A stretch of 64,000 nt of DNA. Source: Paenibacillus terrigena DSM 21567. Its GTDB lineage: Bacteria; Bacillota; Bacilli; Paenibacillales; Paenibacillaceae. A model generated the notes under the pieces. It saw only the letters and a program-made list of their open reading frames with translations. It ran no database searches and was not told the DNA's origin. Below are positions 25,455 through 34,694 of the stretch, one piece after another. The position numbers were made by a program, and so were the translations under genes. Location: contig NZ_KB895412.1 in the NCBI RefSeq assembly GCF_000374845.1, forward strand, positions 806,265-870,264. The letters run 5' to 3'. Position 1 is the first letter of the stretch, and each line of letters starts with the position of its first letter.

Positions 25455-27110
25455 ATGCAGGAATTCAGAGTGTTGAAGATCTTAGATCGTTGCCAAGGGT
25501 TATTCGCGAAGGTAGGCGTTGATTATCCTGTCATGCGTAAAATTTTACAAGTGAAGCTTCTGATGGATCGTCGGCGAGTTCCGACGGTGCTCACGATGAT
25601 GTCCAAGAAGAAGCAGCAGGACGATATGCTGACGGAGACGAACTATTTTGGCAAATCGTTATTAGTGTATGGGTTTATTGGGTGCATGATGATTCCGTTT
25701 CTGATGCTCGGCAACCAACCGATGGTCCAGATGAGCATTATCTTCAGTATGATGTTGTTCATGATGACGACTTCAATGATCTCCGATTTCTCTTCGGTCC
25801 TGCTCGATGTTCGGGATAAGTCCATTCTGAGTACGAAGGCTGTCCACCCGCGAACGATTAGTATGGCGAAGGCGCTCCATATCGGCAATTATCTGGTCAT
25901 TATCACCGCTGTATTGATGGCGCCGGTATGGATTGTGTCAATCATCCGGTACGGTGTACTCTTTGGGGTGGTTTTTCTCGTAGAGATTATTCTACTGGAT
26001 CTACTCATTCTTGTTCTTACTGCACTGGTCTATTTCGGCGTACTCCGAATCTTTGATGGCGAGAAGCTGAAGGATATGATTAATTATGTGCAAATAGGCC
26101 TCTCCGTCGGACTCGTCATTGGTTATCAGATTGTGATTCGATCGTTCGATCTGGTTCAGATTAATTTCGATTGGGTGCCGGCTTGGTGGAACATGCTGCT
26201 GCCACCAATTTGGTATGCGGCGCCGTTTGCACTGCTCCAAGGAGCGACAGATTCGTATTTGATTGCGATGACGATCCTCGCGATTTGCGTTCCGATTCTT
26301 GCGGTGGCGGTCTATATCCGTACGCTCCCGAGGTTCGAGCAGCATCTCATGAAGTTGACCTACCAAGGGGAAGGCGGAGGAGGAGCGCGCCGTCCTGTGC
26401 AGCACGCGTTGGCGAAGGTGCTCTGTACATCGCGGGAAGAGCAAGCTTTCTTCCGGTTTGTACTCCGAATGTTCGGGAGCGAGCGGGAGTTTAAACTCAA
26501 AGTCTATCCATCGCTCGGGATCGCCTTCATACTGCCGTTTATTCTACTCTTCAATACGCTGCGGAGCGGGGGGTTCGCAGAGTTGAGCTCGAGTTCGCTG
26601 TACTATACGATATATTTCGGTCTAACGATTATCCCGACCTGTATCGCAATGGCGAGATTCTCTGGTCGACATAAGGGGGCTTGGATCTATCATGTGGCTC
26701 CAGTTCAAGATATTACGGCATTCCATCGCGCGGTGTCCAAAGCGGTCTTGCTGCGGATGTTCATGCCTGTGTTCCTGGTGCAGGCGATCATCTTCATCGC
26801 GTTGTTCGGAGGCCATATCATTCTCGATCTCTTCATCGTCATATTGAATGCGATCGTCTATACGAGCCTGTGCTACAAATATATGTCCAAGTCGCTGCCG
26901 TTCTCGGAACCCATGGCAGAATCCCAGCAAGCCTCAGGGTGGGGGATCATGCCTTATCTGCTTATGATCGTCCCGTTCGTCGTAGTACACTTTGGCAGCA
27001 CGTTGTTGCCATATGGGCCCTATCTCTATCTGGCCGTGTTAGTCGTGAGCAGTATCTGGATTTGGACGGGGGGAAGAGGCAAGGGAAGACGGGTAAATAT
27101 TAACGCTTAG
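25455..27110 (+). CDS. Large ABC-2-type transporter permease
   Basis: A 551-residue membrane protein with about ten or more predicted transmembrane helices in two halves, divided by a soluble segment around residues 300-350 (YQGEGGGGARRPVQHALAKV). It follows its ATPase by two bases. The length fits a fused or duplicated exporter subunit rather than the usual 250-390 residue permease. The substrate cannot be inferred. Confidence 0.85.
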   Translation: MQEFRVLKILDRCQGLFAKVGVDYPVMRKILQVKLLMDRRRVPTVLTMMSKKKQQDDMLTETNYFGKSLLVYGFIGCMMIPFLMLGNQPMVQMSIIFSMMLFMMTTSMISDFSSVLLDVRDKSILSTKAVHPRTISMAKALHIGNYLVIITAVLMAPVWIVSIIRYGVLFGVVFLVEIILLDLLILVLTALVYFGVLRIFDGEKLKDMINYVQIGLSVGLVIGYQIVIRSFDLVQINFDWVPAWWNMLLPPIWYAAPFALLQGATDSYLIAMTILAICVPILAVAVYIRTLPRFEQHLMKLTYQGEGGGGARRPVQHALAKVLCTSREEQAFFRFVLRMFGSEREFKLKVYPSLGIAFILPFILLFNTLRSGGFAELSSSSLYYTIYFGLTIIPTCIAMARFSGRHKGAWIYHVAPVQDITAFHRAVSKAVLLRMFMPVFLVQAIIFIALFGGHIILDLFIVILNAIVYTSLCYKYMSKSLPFSEPMAESQQASGWGIMPYLLMIVPFVVVHFGSTLLPYGPYLYLAVLVVSSIWIWTGGRGKGRRVNINA

Positions 27111-27118
27111 CGTAGGAT

Positions 27119-27165
27119 AAAAAAGGCACTCCTTCATCGATATCGATGAAGTGAAGTGCCTTTTT
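27119..27165 (+). terminator. Terminator after ABC operon
   Basis: GGCACT and AGTGCC enclose a perfect inner TTCATCGATATCGATGAA palindrome; A and T runs flank the structure. Confidence 0.88.
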
Positions 27166-27275
27166 CTGTGTGGATCTATTTGACGAGTACTGTACTTGGA
27201 TGGTCTCATACAGAGACCGCTTCTTCACGTGCCGATGTTAGCTGTGAGAAGTGCATTTATTTAGATAAATATGGG

Positions 27276-27318
27276 TTTACAACGATTTATCTTACGAGTA
27301 GAATTCTTACTAGTAAGA
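27276..27318 (+). promoter_or_regulatory. MarR promoter with two overlapping operators
   Basis: TTTACA (27276) and TAGAAT (27299) are separated by 17 bases. TCTTACTAGTAAGA at 27305-27318 is a perfect 14-bp palindrome over the expected transcription start. A degenerate copy, TCTTACGAGTAGAA at 27290-27303, covers the -10 region 15 bases upstream. The layout fits autorepression by the adjacent MarR protein. Confidence 0.75.
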
Positions 27319-27342
27319 TATTTTTTGACTCGCAGAAAGAGG

Positions 27343-27777
27343 GTGGACCGCATCCAGAAGCAAGATATTCATCACATTTACAACATGTATAACGTCCTTG
27401 GACGGCGATGGATGACGGATTGGAATAAGCGTACAACCATGAATGTACCTCATACGCATTTTATGGCGCTTGAAATATTGGAGCTGGAAGGGCCGCAACG
27501 TGCGACGGTACTCGCGAACACGCTTGCGATTACCTCTGGCGGTGTCACCGTGATGACCGACAAACTGGTGAAGAACGAGCTGGTGAAGCGTGTCATGCAA
27601 GAGGATGATCGGCGTGTTGTTATGCTCGAAATCACGGAGAAGGGTAGAGCGGTGCTATTCGAATTGCAAGAGCAGCGGACTATCATGATTGATGATCTCA
27701 TGAAAGATTTGACGGAGTCCGAAGTGCAAGAATTGCTCCGCATTTATAAGAAGCTGCTTGATGCACATCAAGATTAG
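27343..27777 (+). CDS. MarR family transcriptional regulator
   Basis: About 144 residues with the MarR winged helix: LELEGPQRATVLANTLAIT, GGVTVMTDKLVKNELVKRV, and the wing EDDRRVVMLEITEKGRAVL. The open frame reaches ATG 27271, but the promoter and operators lie between 27276 and 27318, so translation must begin later. GTG 27343 gives a normal-length protein (VDRIQKQDIHHIY...), although its AGAGGG lies very close. TTG 27325 is an alternative. It probably controls itself and the downstream flavoprotein. Confidence 0.85.
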   Translation: MDRIQKQDIHHIYNMYNVLGRRWMTDWNKRTTMNVPHTHFMALEILELEGPQRATVLANTLAITSGGVTVMTDKLVKNELVKRVMQEDDRRVVMLEITEKGRAVLFELQEQRTIMIDDLMKDLTESEVQELLRIYKKLLDAHQD

Positions 27778-27822
27778 CGATTCAATCGGATTCAGCAGCA
27801 ACGCTGTCAAATCCCATCATTT

Positions 27823-27840
27823 TATGTAAGCGTATACATA
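27823..27840. promoter_or_regulatory. Inverted repeat upstream of KstD-like gene
   Basis: TATGTA and TACATA are perfect 6-bp arms separated by six bases, directly upstream of the ribosome site. It is a candidate operator, unlike the MarR palindrome in sequence. Confidence 0.35.
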
Positions 27841-27860
27841 ATTGGAAAGGAGATCGGTCG

Positions 27861-29525
27861 ATGGGCAATACGTGGGATGCAAGCTATGATGTCGTCGTCG
27901 TAGGTTCGGGTGCAGGGGGATTAGCGGCAGCGTTGACAGCAAGATTGAAGGGACTGTCTGCACTAGTTATTGAGAAGACCGCTTTATTCGGTGGCTCTAG
28001 CTCCTTATCGGGCGGGGCCATCTGGGTACCGACGAATCACTATTTGGCGGAAGCGGGTCTAGGCGATACGTGGGAGAAAGCACAAGCTTATTTGGATGCT
28101 ACGGTTGGAGATCGTGTACCGAAGGTTCGGAAAGAGGCTTATGTGAAACGCGGTGCGGAGATGGTGCGTTATTTCCACGATAATACGGCGCATGTTCGCT
28201 TCAAGTACATCCCGGGCTATTCCGATTATTATCCAGAAGCGCCGGGTGGATTTCCGCAAGGACGTTCTGTAGAACCGCTGATCTTCGATCTGAACAAACT
28301 CGGTGAAGAACGGAAGAATATGCGACGCGCCAATCTGCCAACGTATGGTATTGTCATGAATGCCTTTGAATTTCATAAAGTAAATATGATTACAAGAACA
28401 TGGGTGGGCAAAAAAACCTCGTTGAAACTCGGTATGCGATTAATCCGAAGCGTTGTGACAGGTGCTCGTCTGTCTTCACTTGGTGAAGCATTGATCGGCC
28501 GACTGCGTAGATCGTTAATGGATGTGCAGGGAGAAGTCTGGGTGAAGACGGCTTTTCAAGATTATGTGATGGACGATGGGTGTGTTGTCGGCCTTAATGC
28601 TGTGCGGGATGGCAAGCAGATGCGAATTGAAGCGAAGAAAGGCGTGATCCTGGCTTCGGGCGGATTCTCTCACAACCAGAAAATGCGTGAGCAATATCTT
28701 CCGCTTCCGACGTCAGAGAAATGGACTTCAGCCTCGGAAGGGCAGACAGGCGATTTGATCGAGGCATCGTTACGTATTGGTGCTACGCTGGATCTCATGG
28801 ATCGGGTATGGGGGGCGCCTTCGGTTATACCTCCGGGTCAGGCACCGTATTTCCTAGTCGCAGAGCGTGCGCTACCGAACATGATGGTCGTCAATGGAGC
28901 GGGTGAACGTTATTTGAATGAAGCAGTGCCTTATCATGAGTTCGTGGATCAGATGTATAAGAACGATAAGCCGGAAGCACGAACGACACCGTCATGGATC
29001 ATTATCGATAAGACGACGAAGAGCCGGTATATTTTCTTAGGATTATTCCCGGGTCAGCCATTCCCTAAGAAATGGTTCGATAATGGCTTCATCAAGCAAG
29101 GAAATACGCCCGCTGAGCTGGCTCAAGCGATGGGGGTGCCTGCCGATAAGCTGACAGCAACATTCGAACGATTTAATCGTGATGCACGGCAGGGCAAAGA
29201 TACAGCGTTCCATCGCGGCGATAGTGCTTATGACCGTTATTATGGCGATCCGAACTACCCAAATCCGAACTTGGCTCCACTTGAGAACGGTCCATACTAT
29301 GCTGTACCAATTTATCCGGGCGATATTGGTACGAAAGGCGGTATCGTAACGGATGAGTATGCGCGTGCCCTAGATTCGGCTGGGGTACCGATCCCTGGTT
29401 TATTCGCCACAGGCAACTGTTCTGCCGCCGTCATGGGAGAGACATATCCAGGGCCGGGAGCGACCTTGGGGCCTTCGATGACATTTGGCTATGTTGCAGC
29501 GTCATACATGGCAGACCATAAGTAA
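27861..29525 (+). CDS. FAD-dependent oxidoreductase, 3-ketosteroid dehydrogenase/fumarate reductase flavoprotein family
   Basis: A 554-residue flavoprotein. The N-terminal FAD motif is DVVVVGSGAGGLAAALTARL with EKTALFGGSSSLSGG. The C-terminal block ATGNCSAAVMGETYPGPGAT, followed by LGPSMTFGYVAA, is the arrangement seen in KstD and related delta-1 dehydrogenases. Steroid activity is not implied; Bacillales homologues are mostly uncharacterised and could reduce or oxidise other enones. It follows a MarR regulator in the same direction. Confidence 0.85.
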   Translation: MGNTWDASYDVVVVGSGAGGLAAALTARLKGLSALVIEKTALFGGSSSLSGGAIWVPTNHYLAEAGLGDTWEKAQAYLDATVGDRVPKVRKEAYVKRGAEMVRYFHDNTAHVRFKYIPGYSDYYPEAPGGFPQGRSVEPLIFDLNKLGEERKNMRRANLPTYGIVMNAFEFHKVNMITRTWVGKKTSLKLGMRLIRSVVTGARLSSLGEALIGRLRRSLMDVQGEVWVKTAFQDYVMDDGCVVGLNAVRDGKQMRIEAKKGVILASGGFSHNQKMREQYLPLPTSEKWTSASEGQTGDLIEASLRIGATLDLMDRVWGAPSVIPPGQAPYFLVAERALPNMMVVNGAGERYLNEAVPYHEFVDQMYKNDKPEARTTPSWIIIDKTTKSRYIFLGLFPGQPFPKKWFDNGFIKQGNTPAELAQAMGVPADKLTATFERFNRDARQGKDTAFHRGDSAYDRYYGDPNYPNPNLAPLENGPYYAVPIYPGDIGTKGGIVTDEYARALDSAGVPIPGLFATGNCSAAVMGETYPGPGATLGPSMTFGYVAASYMADHK

Positions 29526-29589
29526 AGCAGAACCTGATTATGATATAATAAATCGATAGATTCATAGATTGGTGTCGAGGTGAAATGTA

Positions 29590-30885
29590 ATGAAATATCA
29601 ACCACGAATGAAGCGTAGAGCTATCGCGGTGACAGTGATGGCGTGTATGCTCTGCATGAGCTGGGCGGGTGGTGCCTACGCGGCCGTTCCTGCGGGAAGT
29701 GCAGTAGAGGTGAAGGATGCTCAAGCTGCTGTGTCTGAGCTGCGTTATGTCGCGCTAGGCGATTCGCTCACCGTAGGATTCGAGCCGCAGCTGCTCAAGG
29801 AGAAGAACCCCGTTCCTTATGGCTTCGTTGATCGGGTCTTGGAGCAAGCATTGTACAAGGGCAGAGCGAAATTAAGCAATTATGGCATTCTCGGGTTAAC
29901 GAGCGAAGGACTGCGTATTTACGTGAAGGCGATTCAATCCGGTCAGGCGTTCAAGTATGCCGATCTCAAGTCCGTCGTAGCAGATCCGCGGGCAGCTTCA
30001 ATCGAGCAAGGCATTGCACAGGCCAAGGCTGATATTGAGCAAGCCGATGTCATTACGATTACGATCGGTGGTAATGATTTTGGTGCCTTACTGAACGAAA
30101 TGAGTGATTTGGCAGATGACAAGGCTAATGGATTGGTTGATCGTCTGATCGAGCAGTACACATTGAATGTCACGGAAACGGTGAAAATGCTCAAAGCGAT
30201 GAATCCGAAGGCGAAGATTATTATCGCAGATCAATATCAGCCTTTGCCGAAATACCAGCGTGAAGCGTTGTATCAGAAATTGATGGCTGTCGCTGACCAA
30301 TTTACAAGCACCATTGACGGCATGGCGAAGGCCCTCTCGGATGACGGGACGGAGATCAAAGTCGCACATGTTGCTGAACTGTTCAAAGGCAGAGAAGGTG
30401 AGTTAACGCATACTAACTTGATGGAACAAGACATTCATCCGACGCAAAAAGGGTATGAGTTGATGGCGAAGTCGTTCGCAGAGTCGATCTGGGGATCCTA
30501 TCGTGTACCGAAGCCAGACAGCACAGGAGCGACGACGATTGTTGTGAAAGGGCAAGAGATCGTAACAAAAAACCTGCCAACGATAAGGAACAATCGGACA
30601 TTCGTGGCCATCAAAGACATCGTCGATGCGATGGGGGCAACCTCCAAGTGGGATAACAAAACATTAACCGCAACGATTTTCTATGGCGACCGCGTCCTGA
30701 CACTGCCGATCGGCTCGAAATCTGCATCGGTGAATGGTCAACCGCTTGTCGTCGATGCTCCAGCCTTCCTGCTCAAGGTTGGGAAAGAACAGAAAACCTA
30801 TGTTCCACTCCGTCTGCTCGCTGACGGATTAGGCTTCCAGATTGAGAATCGGACTAAAGCACATACGGTATTTATTAATCCATAA
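29590..30885 (+). CDS. Secreted SGNH/GDSL hydrolase with C-terminal copper amine oxidase-like (stalk) domain
   Basis: A 431-residue exported protein. The signal peptide (basic start, hydrophobic VTVMACMLCMSWAGGAYAA) likely ends near residue 32. The SGNH lipase/esterase domain has VALGDSLTVGF (block I Ser), IGGNDFGALL (block III) and DIHPTQKGYEL (catalytic Asp-x-x-His). From about residue 315 a copper-amine-oxidase N-terminal-like domain follows (NNRTFVAIKDIVDAMGATSK, TYVPLRLLADGLGF), common on Paenibacillus surface enzymes. It probably removes acyl groups from a wall or external polymer. Confidence 0.9.
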   Translation: MKYQPRMKRRAIAVTVMACMLCMSWAGGAYAAVPAGSAVEVKDAQAAVSELRYVALGDSLTVGFEPQLLKEKNPVPYGFVDRVLEQALYKGRAKLSNYGILGLTSEGLRIYVKAIQSGQAFKYADLKSVVADPRAASIEQGIAQAKADIEQADVITITIGGNDFGALLNEMSDLADDKANGLVDRLIEQYTLNVTETVKMLKAMNPKAKIIIADQYQPLPKYQREALYQKLMAVADQFTSTIDGMAKALSDDGTEIKVAHVAELFKGREGELTHTNLMEQDIHPTQKGYELMAKSFAESIWGSYRVPKPDSTGATTIVVKGQEIVTKNLPTIRNNRTFVAIKDIVDAMGATSKWDNKTLTATIFYGDRVLTLPIGSKSASVNGQPLVVDAPAFLLKVGKEQKTYVPLRLLADGLGFQIENRTKAHTVFINP

Positions 30886-30893
30886 TTCCGAAG

Positions 30894-30938
30894 AACTTCC
30901 GTCATTGCACTGGGTACGTGTGGTGAACGGAAGTTTTT
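30894..30938 (+). terminator. Terminator after GDSL hydrolase gene
   Basis: AACTTCCGT and ACGGAAGTT form a 9-bp stem followed by TTTTTTG. Confidence 0.82.
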
Positions 30939-30943
30939 TGTCT

Positions 30944-30990
30944 ATTCTAATTGTTAACCCAATATATTATAATTGGTTGACAATTAGAAT
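30944..30990 (+). promoter_or_regulatory. BirA (biotin) operator of the bio operon
   Basis: TCTAATTGTTAACC and GGTTGACAATTAGA are 14-base inverted arms, 13 of 14 matched, separated by 15 bases. This is the Firmicute BirA repressor site pattern. TATAAT lies inside the spacer and TTGACA inside the right arm, so bound BirA would block the promoter. Confidence 0.92.
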
Positions 30991-31021
30991 TTCATAGACG
31001 ACAATATGAGGTGCATTAGCG

Positions 31022-31747
31022 ATGAACAGTAGAAGAGGATTATTCATAACAGGAACCGATACCGATGTCGGTAAAACGCAAGTGGCTTACGGCGTCGCTG
31101 CGGCATTAACGCACCATCTTGGCATCGACGATGTTAGGCTGTGGAAGCCTGTGCAGACGGGGGTAAGCGTCGGGGAAGAAAATGCGGATAGCTATCGATT
31201 ACGCCATGGAAGCCGGATCGGGAATCAGCAGGAAGAAGATATCGTTTCGGTTACTTTGCCAGATCCTTTAGCCCCTTGGATCGCGGCGCGGAGAAGCGGT
31301 TTAGCGCTGGACTATCATCACTTGGTTGAAGAGGGCAAGACAAGACTTGCACAAGGCGGCATGTGGATGGTGGAAGGTGCTGGCGGATTAGGCGTTCCGT
31401 TAACCAAGCAGCATCTGATATTAGATTTGGCGAAGGATTTAGCGCTTCCCTTGTTGATCGTAGCTAGAGCGGGGTTAGGTACTGTGAATCACGCCTTGCA
31501 GACGATTGCGTATGCAAGACAGGCAGAGATCGAGATCGCAGGCATCATTCTGAATGGATATCAAGATGGGGAAGAAGCGAATGTCAAAGACAACGCGATG
31601 ATGATTGAAGCGTTCGGGGATGTTCCTGTGCTTGGGATTTTGCCTTGGATGGCTGAAGAGGCTGACGATGCATGGCGAATGGCTTGGGCCGCAACGGTTG
31701 CTGAACGTGTGAATTTGCATCAACTTATTGGATTGGAGAGGAATTGA
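31022..31747 (+). CDS. bioD: Dethiobiotin synthetase
   Basis: A 241-residue ATP-dependent carboxylase closing the ureido ring of dethiobiotin from DAPA. The P-loop is FITGTDTDVGKTQVAYG, and EGAGGLGVPLTKQ and LILNGY are typical. GAGGTG lies upstream of the ATG. It is the first gene after the BirA operator; the bioB ribosome site lies at its 3' end, so the genes are coupled. Confidence 0.95.
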   Translation: MNSRRGLFITGTDTDVGKTQVAYGVAAALTHHLGIDDVRLWKPVQTGVSVGEENADSYRLRHGSRIGNQQEEDIVSVTLPDPLAPWIAARRSGLALDYHHLVEEGKTRLAQGGMWMVEGAGGLGVPLTKQHLILDLAKDLALPLLIVARAGLGTVNHALQTIAYARQAEIEIAGIILNGYQDGEEANVKDNAMMIEAFGDVPVLGILPWMAEEADDAWRMAWAATVAERVNLHQLIGLERN

Positions 31748-31748
31748 A

Positions 31749-32747
31749 ATGAGCGAATTACTAACAAAAATCGATTGGAATACATATGCCGACAAGGCTT
31801 TAAATGGAGAACGGTTAACAAAAGAAGAAGCATTATCAGTACTTACCGCAGACGATGATGAATTGCTCGCAATTATGAATGCAGCATTCCGTGTGCGTAA
31901 GCATTATTTCGGCAAGAAAGTAAAGCTGAATTTAATCATCAATGCAAAGAGCGGGCTATGCCCAGAGGATTGTGGTTATTGCTCCCAATCGATTGTCTCC
32001 ACAGCACCGGTGAAGAAATATCCGCTGCTTGAGAAGGGTGTCCTCATCGATGGTGCGCGTAAAGCGATGGAGATGCAGGCAGGAACCTACTGTATCGTAG
32101 CGAGCGGCAAGGGACCGACACCTCGTGAATTAGATCAAGTTATTGCCGCTGTCGAAGAGATCAAATCCACGATGCCGATGAAGATCTGTGCATGCCTTGG
32201 CATTCTGTCGCAGGATCAAGCAAATCGTCTGAAGACAGCGGGGGTTGATCGCTACAATCATAACTTGAACACGAGTTCGGGGCATTTCTCGAGCATTACG
32301 AAGACACATACCTATGATGATCGTGTAACGACGGTAGAGAGTGCCAAAGCAGCTGGGATGTCTCCTTGCTCAGGATGCATTGTTGGGATGGGCGAGTCGA
32401 AGGAAGATGTCGTTGATGTGGCTTACGCGCTTCGTGAGCTCGATGCCGATTCCATTCCGGTTAACTTCTTGAATTCGATCCCAGGAACACCGCTTGAATC
32501 CCTTAAACATTTGAATCCACGCTACTGTCTGAAAGTACTTGCGCTGTTCCGTTTTATTTGTCCGGATAAGGAGATTCGTGCTTCGGGTGGTCGCGAGGTC
32601 AACTTAAGATCGCTGCAGCCGCTCGCGCTGTATGCCGCGAACTCGGTCTTCGTCGGTGATTACTTGACGACAGAGGGTCAAGAAGCAACAGACGATCATC
32701 GCATGATCGAAGATATGGGCTTTGAGATTGAGTTATGTGCGCTGTAA
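31749..32747 (+). CDS. bioB: Biotin synthase
   Basis: A 332-residue radical-SAM enzyme inserting sulfur into dethiobiotin. The SAM cluster motif is CPEDCGYCSQS, followed by KICACLGIL, HNLNTSSGHF and PCSGCIVGMGES. I use ATG 31749, after GGAGAGGAATTGAA, rather than an in-frame start 21 bases upstream inside bioD. The second-cluster residues appear intact (NFLNSIPGTPL, ASGGREVNLRSLQP). Confidence 0.97.
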   Translation: MSELLTKIDWNTYADKALNGERLTKEEALSVLTADDDELLAIMNAAFRVRKHYFGKKVKLNLIINAKSGLCPEDCGYCSQSIVSTAPVKKYPLLEKGVLIDGARKAMEMQAGTYCIVASGKGPTPRELDQVIAAVEEIKSTMPMKICACLGILSQDQANRLKTAGVDRYNHNLNTSSGHFSSITKTHTYDDRVTTVESAKAAGMSPCSGCIVGMGESKEDVVDVAYALRELDADSIPVNFLNSIPGTPLESLKHLNPRYCLKVLALFRFICPDKEIRASGGREVNLRSLQPLALYAANSVFVGDYLTTEGQEATDDHRMIEDMGFEIELCAL

Positions 32748-32767
32748 ATGTTGTGAAGTGGGGATGG

Positions 32768-33919
32768 ATGCAGGAGGAACTGGATCGATTGCAAGGGGAG
32801 CATCTGAGCCGGCAGTTGGTGGCAACGGAGCTCAATCCTGAAGGCTTTCTGGAACGCCAAGGGCAACGAATGCTCAATTTGGCTTCCAATGATTATTTGG
32901 GCCTTGCATCCGAATCGGCAGATCGATCGGAACTATCCAATATGAATTCCCTATCTGGAGCAGGGGCCTCTCGGCTTGTTGCAGGGAATGATCCGATTTA
33001 TGAGCAGTTCGAACAAGAATTTGCTGCCTTCAAAGGAACAGAGCGATGTCTGTTGTTCAGCAGCGGGTATATGGCGAACATGGGGATTATTCCTGCCCTC
33101 GTAGGAAGGCATGACTACGTCTTCAGTGATCGGTTGAATCATGCCAGTATTGTGGATGGGATAATGTTAAGTCGTGCGGAACATGTGCGTTATCGTCACC
33201 GGGATCTGAACCAGCTGGAGAGTCAGCTGAGGAAAGCGCCGAAGGAATCACGCAAATTGATCGTCACGGATACCATCTTCAGTATGGACGGCACGATTGC
33301 ACCGCTTCATGATCTTGTTACGCTGAAGGATCGTTACGGAGCTATGTTGATGGTGGATGAAGCCCATAGCGGCGGGATCTATGGCAGCGAAGGGCAAGGC
33401 TTGGTCCATGCGATGGGGCTGCAAGATCACGTTGAAGTACAGATGGGAACGTTCAGCAAAGCCTATGGGGGCTGTGGTGCTTATGTTGCGGGAGATGCGA
33501 TCTTGATTGAATTCCTGATCAATCGTGCACGCACGTTCATTTACAATACTGCACTACCGCCAATGGTTATTTATGCCGTGCGAGCGAATTGGTTGCGTTC
33601 TAGGCAAGAATCTTGGCGGCGCAAGGCTCTGCTGGCACGGACACAGCAATTCCGCACCGCATTGCAGGCAGCAGGGTTCGATACGGGAGCAAGTGAGAGT
33701 CAGATCATACCGCTAATGATAGGAAATAATGCTCAGGCGATCGCCTATAGCGAGGCGCTGCAAGCGGAGGGAATCGCAGCTGTGGCGATTAGGCCACCTA
33801 CCGTGCCGCAAGGGACATCCCGGATCCGCTTCACGTTAATGGCAACGCATAAGGAACAAGACTTGGATTGGGCAGCCCGTTGCATGATTGAACTTGGCCA
33901 GCAGATGGAGTTGATATGA
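32768..33919 (+). CDS. bioF: 8-amino-7-oxononanoate synthase
   Basis: About 383 residues, PLP-dependent, condensing pimeloyl-ACP or -CoA with alanine. Motifs are NLASNDYLGLA, LSGAGASRLVAGND, DRLNHASIVDG, MLMVDEAHSGGIYG, and the PLP Lys in GTFSKAYGGCGAYV. The start is uncertain: ATG 32768 fits the family N-terminus, while GTG 32753 or ATG 32735 would overlap or abut bioB. It is part of the bioDBF-H-C operon. Confidence 0.95.
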   Translation: MQEELDRLQGEHLSRQLVATELNPEGFLERQGQRMLNLASNDYLGLASESADRSELSNMNSLSGAGASRLVAGNDPIYEQFEQEFAAFKGTERCLLFSSGYMANMGIIPALVGRHDYVFSDRLNHASIVDGIMLSRAEHVRYRHRDLNQLESQLRKAPKESRKLIVTDTIFSMDGTIAPLHDLVTLKDRYGAMLMVDEAHSGGIYGSEGQGLVHAMGLQDHVEVQMGTFSKAYGGCGAYVAGDAILIEFLINRARTFIYNTALPPMVIYAVRANWLRSRQESWRRKALLARTQQFRTALQAAGFDTGASESQIIPLMIGNNAQAIAYSEALQAEGIAAVAIRPPTVPQGTSRIRFTLMATHKEQDLDWAARCMIELGQQMELI

Positions 33920-33920
33920 T

Positions 33921-34694
33921 ATGACGAAGCCGCATATCTATTGGATTCATGGTTATGGCACTTCATCGGAGGTGTGGAAGGATGTCGTATCGGAGTTAAC
34001 GGAGTTCAATCACTCATTTGCTAGCTTCCAAACTTGCTATACAGTTGAGGACTTTCGTAAGGCCGTGCAGGAGGACATTCAAGGTATCCTCGAATCCACG
34101 AAGCCAGCGGATCTGCATATCATCGGCTGGTCGATGGGCGGCATGCTCGGGATTGAGGCGTTAGCGCATGATGATCTGAATGGACTGGCAAGGGAACTCG
34201 GGTCGATGATCCTTGTTGCCTCGTCGCTTCAGTTCGTTACGGCGAACCGAGAGCAAGGGTGGCCAAGACGCGTCGTCGAACGGATGTGCAAGAAGATGGC
34301 AGAGGAGCCGGAGGCGACAGTGAAGGCTTTTCAAGCTTCGCTGCTTACTGATGAAGAACGGGCGCAGCTGATTGACGCGCAGGAAGATGGTCATCGTCAT
34401 ACGATGCCGCATGATTATACGGGGGCAGGCTTGGTTGCGGGGCTGCAATATTTGCTCGATACCGATTTGCACGAAGACTGGATGAAGTTAATGCAGCAAT
34501 CGGTGAATTTACATTGGATTCACGGCACGCGAGATGATGTGTGTCCAGTTGGCGCTGTACCGATGAATCTTCCAGCTGAACAGATTACATATGTACCAAA
34601 TGCAGGGCATATGCCTTTTCATGTTCAACGGGGTTTATTTTTAACAACATTAAGGAGAAGACTTCGCGATGGGAACAACATTACAAATGGATAA
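33921..34694 (+). CDS. Alpha/beta hydrolase, probable pimeloyl-ACP methyl ester esterase (BioH role)
   Basis: A 257-residue alpha/beta hydrolase. The nucleophile elbow is IIGWSMGGMLGIEAL; Asp lies in IHGTRDDVCPV and His in PNAGHMPFHV. It sits between bioF and bioC with a start two bases after bioF and a 26-base overlap with bioC. BioC methylates malonyl-ACP and an esterase must later remove the methyl group, so this gene is the likely BioH-type gatekeeper. Sequence alone does not separate BioH, BioG, BioK or BioV types. Confidence 0.85.
   Translation: MTKPHIYWIHGYGTSSEVWKDVVSELTEFNHSFASFQTCYTVEDFRKAVQEDIQGILESTKPADLHIIGWSMGGMLGIEALAHDDLNGLARELGSMILVASSLQFVTANREQGWPRRVVERMCKKMAEEPEATVKAFQASLLTDEERAQLIDAQEDGHRHTMPHDYTGAGLVAGLQYLLDTDLHEDWMKLMQQSVNLHWIHGTRDDVCPVGAVPMNLPAEQITYVPNAGHMPFHVQRGLFLTTLRRRLRDGNNITNG

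Noticed and set aside
27156..27392. A 78-codon plus-strand frame before the MarR gene
   Set aside because: It overlaps the preceding terminator, the promoter and both operators and has no family resemblance.
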